From WTGU01 sp965242855 (GTDB taxonomy: Bacteria > Pseudomonadota > Alphaproteobacteria > UBA828), in assembly GCA_965242855.1 (NCBI GenBank), contig OZ251509.1, forward strand, positions 1,612,001 to 1,676,000: 64,000 nt of DNA, read 5' to 3'. The notes beneath the pieces are model-generated. The model made no database searches and was not told the DNA's origin. It was given only the letters and a program-made list of their open reading frames with translations. Positions 61,286 to 64,000 of this stretch are shown piece after piece. Numbering within the stretch: the first letter of the stretch is position 1; each line of letters opens with the position of its first letter. The translations under genes and the position numbers were made by a program.

Positions 61286-61983
61286 GCGGCGTCCTGCGCG
61301 GCGTCGGCGTCGGCCCCGGCGACCCCGAACTGATCACCCTCAAGGCGCTGAAGGCGCTGCGGAGCGCGGCCGTCCTCGCCTACCCCGCTCCGCCCCGCGG
61401 CGCGAGTCTCGCCCGCCGCATCGCGGCGCCCCATCTGCCTGGCGGCCAGGAGGAAATCCCCATCCGCATGCCGCTGGAGCCCGCGCGCTTCCCGGCCCCG
61501 GACGTCTACGCCGAGGCGGCGGCGGCCATCGGCCGGCGGCTCGACGCCGGTCGGGACGTGGCCGTCCTCTGCGAGGGCGACCCGTTCCTCTACGGCTCCT
61601 TCCTCTATCTGTTCGAGCGCCTGGCCGCGCGCCACGGCGTCGAGGTGATCCCGGGCGTCTCGTCGCCGATGGCCTGCGCGGCCGCGCTCGGGCTTCCGCT
61701 GGCCGCGCGCAACGACGTCCTGGCCGTGATCCCGGCGCCCCTCGACGCCGGGCGGGTGGCGGCACAGCTCGCCGCCTGCGACGCCGCCGCGGTGGTCAAG
61801 CTGGGGCGCCATCTGGAGAAGGTCCGCCGCGTGCTCGACGACCTGCAGCTGACGGATCGGGCGTATTACGTCGAGCGCGCCTCGATGGCGACGGAGCGGA
61901 TTCTGCCGCTCGCGGCGGTGGAACCGCCGGCGCCCTATTTCTCCATGGTGATCGTCCACAAGCGAGGCGCGGCGTGGCGTTGA
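61282..61983 (+). CDS. cobI: Precorrin-2 C20-methyltransferase
   Basis: This SAM-dependent methyltransferase has 233 residues and acts on precorrin-2 (CbiL in the early-cobalt route). Landmarks are GVGVGPGDPELITLKALKAL, VLCEGDPFLYGSFLYLFERL, VEVIPGVSSPMACAAALGLPL and VKLGRHLEKVRRVLDD. The ATG overlaps the cobL stop by four bases, and its own stop lies inside the next gene's start region. Confidence 0.94.
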   Translation: MSGVLRGVGVGPGDPELITLKALKALRSAAVLAYPAPPRGASLARRIAAPHLPGGQEEIPIRMPLEPARFPAPDVYAEAAAAIGRRLDAGRDVAVLCEGDPFLYGSFLYLFERLAARHGVEVIPGVSSPMACAAALGLPLAARNDVLAVIPAPLDAGRVAAQLAACDAAAVVKLGRHLEKVRRVLDDLQLTDRAYYVERASMATERILPLAAVEPPAPYFSMVIVHKRGAAWR

Positions 61984-63905
61984 CGCCGCCGGCGGTCGTG
62001 GCGCTGGGGCCGAGCGCCTTCGCCCTCGCGCGGCGGGTCGCGAGCCGGCTCCCCGGCGCGGCGGTCCACGGTCCGGCAACCCATCGCGGCGCCGTCGACG
62101 TGGCCTATGCGCGCTTCGCCCCGCATCTCGCGGCGTTGTTCGCAGCCGGGCGGCCGATCATCGGCATCTGCGCGGCAGGCATCCTGATCCGCGTCCTCGC
62201 GCCCCGTCTCGGGGAGAAGCACGCCGAGCCGCCGGTGGTCGCCGTTTCGGAAGACGGCTTGAGCGCCGTGCCGCTGCTCGGCGGCCATCGCGGCGCGAAC
62301 CGGCTGGCCCGCGACATCGCCGCGGCCCTCGGCGGCCACGCGGCGATCACCACGGCGGGAGACGCCGCCCTCGGCTTCGCCCTCGACGCGCCGCCGCCCG
62401 GCTGGCGTCTCGCGCCGGGCGCGCGCGTCAAGGAGGTGACCGCCGCCCTGCTCGCCGGCGAACCGGTCCGGCTCGCGGGCGAGGCGGCGCCGGCGGACTG
62501 GCTGACCGGGAGCGGCGCGGCGTTCGGCGCGCGCGGCCGCCTCACCGTCCGCGTCACCGACCGGCGCGCCGCGGCGGGCGATGTGGTGTTCCATCCCGGC
62601 GTGCTGGCCCTCGGCCTCGGTTGCGAGCGGGAGACCGCCCCCGCCGAGCTCGGAGCCCTGGCCCGGCAGGCGCTGGCGGCGGCCGGACTGGCCCCCGGCG
62701 CGGTCGCCTGCGTCGCCTCGCTCGACCTGAAGATGGACGAGCCGGCGGTGCGCGCCGTCGCCGAGGATTTGGGCGTGCCGGCGCGGTTCTTCGACGCGGC
62801 CGCCCTGGAACGCGAGACCCCGCGGCTCGCCTCGCCTTCGCGCGCGGTGTTCGAGGCGGTCGGCTGCCACGGCGTGGCCGAAGCCGCGGCGCTGGCCTGC
62901 GCCGGGCCGGAGGGCGCGCTCGTCGTCCCCAAGACCAGGAGCGCCCGCGGCACCTGCGCCGTGGCCCGCGCGCCGGCGGTCATCGAACCGGCCCGCCTGG
63001 GCCGCGGGCGCGGGCGGATCGTCGTCGTGGGCCTGGGCCCCGGCGCTCCCGCCTGGCGGACCCCGGCGGCCGACGCCGCCCTCGCCGACGCCACCGACGT
63101 CGTCGGTTACGCCCGCTACCTGGACATGCTGGGCCCGCCCCGGCCGGGCCTCGCGCGCCACGGCTACCCGATCGGCGCGGAGGAGGAACGCGCGCGCGCC
63201 GCCCTGGCCCTGGCGGCGGAGGGGCGCCGGGTCGCCCTCGTCTCCTCCGGCGACGCCGGGATTTACGGCATGGCCTCGCTGCTGATCGAACTGCTGGAGA
63301 GCGCGCCGCGCGCGCGCGGCGTCGATCTGGCGGTCGAGCCGGGAGTCAGCGCGCTACAGGCGGCGGCGGCCCGCGCCGGCGCGCCGCTCGGCCACGATTT
63401 CTGCGCGATCTCGCTCTCCGACCTGCTCACCCCGTGGCCGGTCGTCGAACGGCGGCTGCGCGCCGCGGCCGAAGGCGATTTCGTGGTCGCCCTCTACAAC
63501 CCGGCGTCGCGCCGCCGCCGCGACCAACTGCGCCGGGCGCGGGCCCTTCTCGCCGCCCACCGGCCGCCCGACTGCCCGGTGGTCGTGGCGCGCAATCTCG
63601 GCCGCCGCGGCGAGCGCGTTTCGATCGTCGCCCTCGATCGCCTGGACGACGCCCCCGTCGACATGCTCACCGTGGTCGTCGTCGGCAGCAGCCGGACCAG
63701 ACGGGTGGAGCGGCAGGACCGGTCGTGGCTCTACACCCCGCGCGGCTACCGGGAAGGCGGCGCCGGCGAACCCGACACCATCTCGATGGGCGCCACCTCG
63801 ATGGGCGCCACCTCGATGGGCGCCACCTCGGTGGGCACCACCTCGGTGGGCACCACCTCGGTGGGCGCCACCTCGGTGGGCGCCGCGGCGACGGCGCGCC
63901 CGTGA
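61974..63905 (+). CDS. cobJ: CbiG/CobE-like protein fused to precorrin-3B C17-methyltransferase
   Basis: This is a 643-residue fusion. Residues 1-335 are CbiG-like, with the central segment IIGICAAGILIRVLAP, LLGGHRGANRLARDIA and a C-terminal CobE-like domain (LGLGCERETAPAELG, SLDLKMDEPAVRAVAEDLG). Residues about 348-600 are CobJ/CbiH: VVVGLGPGAPAWRTPAA, LVSSGDAGIYGMASLL, VEPGVSALQAAAARAGAPLG and FVVALYNPASRRRRDQL. The last 40 residues are a run of S-M/V-G-A/T-T repeats. The GTG at 61974 overlaps cobI by ten bases. CobJ adds a methyl group and contracts the ring. Confidence 0.93.
   Translation: MALTPPAVVALGPSAFALARRVASRLPGAAVHGPATHRGAVDVAYARFAPHLAALFAAGRPIIGICAAGILIRVLAPRLGEKHAEPPVVAVSEDGLSAVPLLGGHRGANRLARDIAAALGGHAAITTAGDAALGFALDAPPPGWRLAPGARVKEVTAALLAGEPVRLAGEAAPADWLTGSGAAFGARGRLTVRVTDRRAAAGDVVFHPGVLALGLGCERETAPAELGALARQALAAAGLAPGAVACVASLDLKMDEPAVRAVAEDLGVPARFFDAAALERETPRLASPSRAVFEAVGCHGVAEAAALACAGPEGALVVPKTRSARGTCAVARAPAVIEPARLGRGRGRIVVVGLGPGAPAWRTPAADAALADATDVVGYARYLDMLGPPRPGLARHGYPIGAEEERARAALALAAEGRRVALVSSGDAGIYGMASLLIELLESAPRARGVDLAVEPGVSALQAAAARAGAPLGHDFCAISLSDLLTPWPVVERRLRAAAEGDFVVALYNPASRRRRDQLRRARALLAAHRPPDCPVVVARNLGRRGERVSIVALDRLDDAPVDMLTVVVVGSSRTRRVERQDRSWLYTPRGYREGGAGEPDTISMGATSMGATSMGATSVGTTSVGTTSVGATSVGAAATARP
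63783..63887 (+). repeat. Seven 15-base tandem repeats at the cobJ 3' end
   Basis: Seven units of TCGATGGGCGCCACC or close variants (TCGGTGGGCACCACC) follow one another in frame, encoding SMGAT, SVGTT and SVGAT. The unit length is a multiple of three, so changes in copy number would keep the frame. Confidence 0.9.
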
Positions 63906-64000
63906 CGGTCCATTTCATCGGCGCCGGCCCCGGCGCGCCGGACCTGATCACGCTGCGCGGGCTGCGATTGCTCCGCCGCTGCCCCGTGGTGCTCCACGCC
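63902..64000 (+). CDS. cobM: Precorrin-4 C11-methyltransferase, N-terminal fragment
   Basis: Only 33 residues are visible before the window ends. VHFIGAGPGAPDLITLRGLR is the N-terminal SAM-binding stretch of the CobM/CbiF methyltransferases, which methylate C11 of precorrin-4. The GTG at 63902 overlaps the previous stop by four bases, continuing the cob series. Confidence 0.85.
   Translation, partial: MTVHFIGAGPGAPDLITLRGLRLLRRCPVVLHA

Overview
This window is GC-rich bacterial chromosome with tightly packed, often overlapping genes. The gene content suggests an alphaproteobacterium, possibly Rhodospirillales-like. The pointers are a largely late-cobalt-insertion cobalamin pathway (CobN, CobO, CobQ, CobH, CobL, CobI, a CbiG-CobJ fusion, CobM), closely Mesorhizobium-like vitamin B6 catabolic enzymes, and many ABC importers. 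I recognise no tRNA, rRNA or CRISPR array, and the lineage is an inference from protein style only.

Layout. 1-8.1 kb: a HisN-type phosphatase, a B12-binding radical SAM protein and a complete peptide/opine-type ABC importer on the minus strand. 8.3-13.5 kb: a plus-strand run with a D-cysteine desulfhydrase-like PLP enzyme, a double-PAS histidine kinase, two response-regulator genes with three receiver domains, and pyridoxamine-pyruvate transaminase. 13.5-27.2 kb: minus-strand 4-pyridoxolactonase and a BMP-family (YufNOPQ-like) ABC importer. The two permease genes of that importer are separated by an 8-kb block holding a large DNA methyltransferase and a YhaO/YhaN (SbcCD-like) nuclease/ATPase pair, with YhaN frameshifted. 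27.4-31.6 kb: dehydrogenase, GGCT-like protein, Phd/VapC toxin-antitoxin with a decayed antitoxin copy, RidA and quinone oxidoreductase.

31.65-33.85 kb: a 2.2-kb element bounded by 28-bp inverted termini (TGTAG...CTACA) with subterminal repeats arranged as in IS21-family insertion sequences. It has no transposase. Its cargo is a phage gpD fragment, a predicted kinase-like plus ADP-ribosyltransferase protein and a translationally coupled acidic small protein. 33.9-38.9 kb: a DUF4143 ATPase, a flavin monooxygenase-like protein and cobT/cobS/alpha-ribazole phosphatase. 38.9-40.6 kb: a phage-like remnant plus an AT-richer gene encoding three XRE helix-turn-helix domains fused to a GIY-YIG nuclease domain. 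40.6-45.9 kb: clpS-clpA, a PIN-domain pair, ndk and a broken SEL1/formylglycine-generating-enzyme gene.

46-64 kb: cobalamin synthesis. A cobalamin riboswitch leads cobP/cobU, a BtuF-like gene, cobW and cobN. A surface-lipoprotein gene with a 12-C tract upstream and a strong terminator interrupts the series. It resumes with cobO-cobQ, convergent cobD(cbiB), then cbiX-cobH-cobL-cobI-cbiG/cobJ-cobM, which runs off the window.

Working together: the cob genes make adenosylcobalamin, which the B12-binding radical SAM protein at 1.2 kb may consume in some form. PpaT, 4-pyridoxolactonase and the BMP importer look like an uptake and degradation module for a vitamin B6 compound. The DNA methyltransferase/YhaO/YhaN block, the transposon-borne toxin-like gene and the XRE-GIY-YIG gene are the accessory regions most likely to hold undescribed biology.
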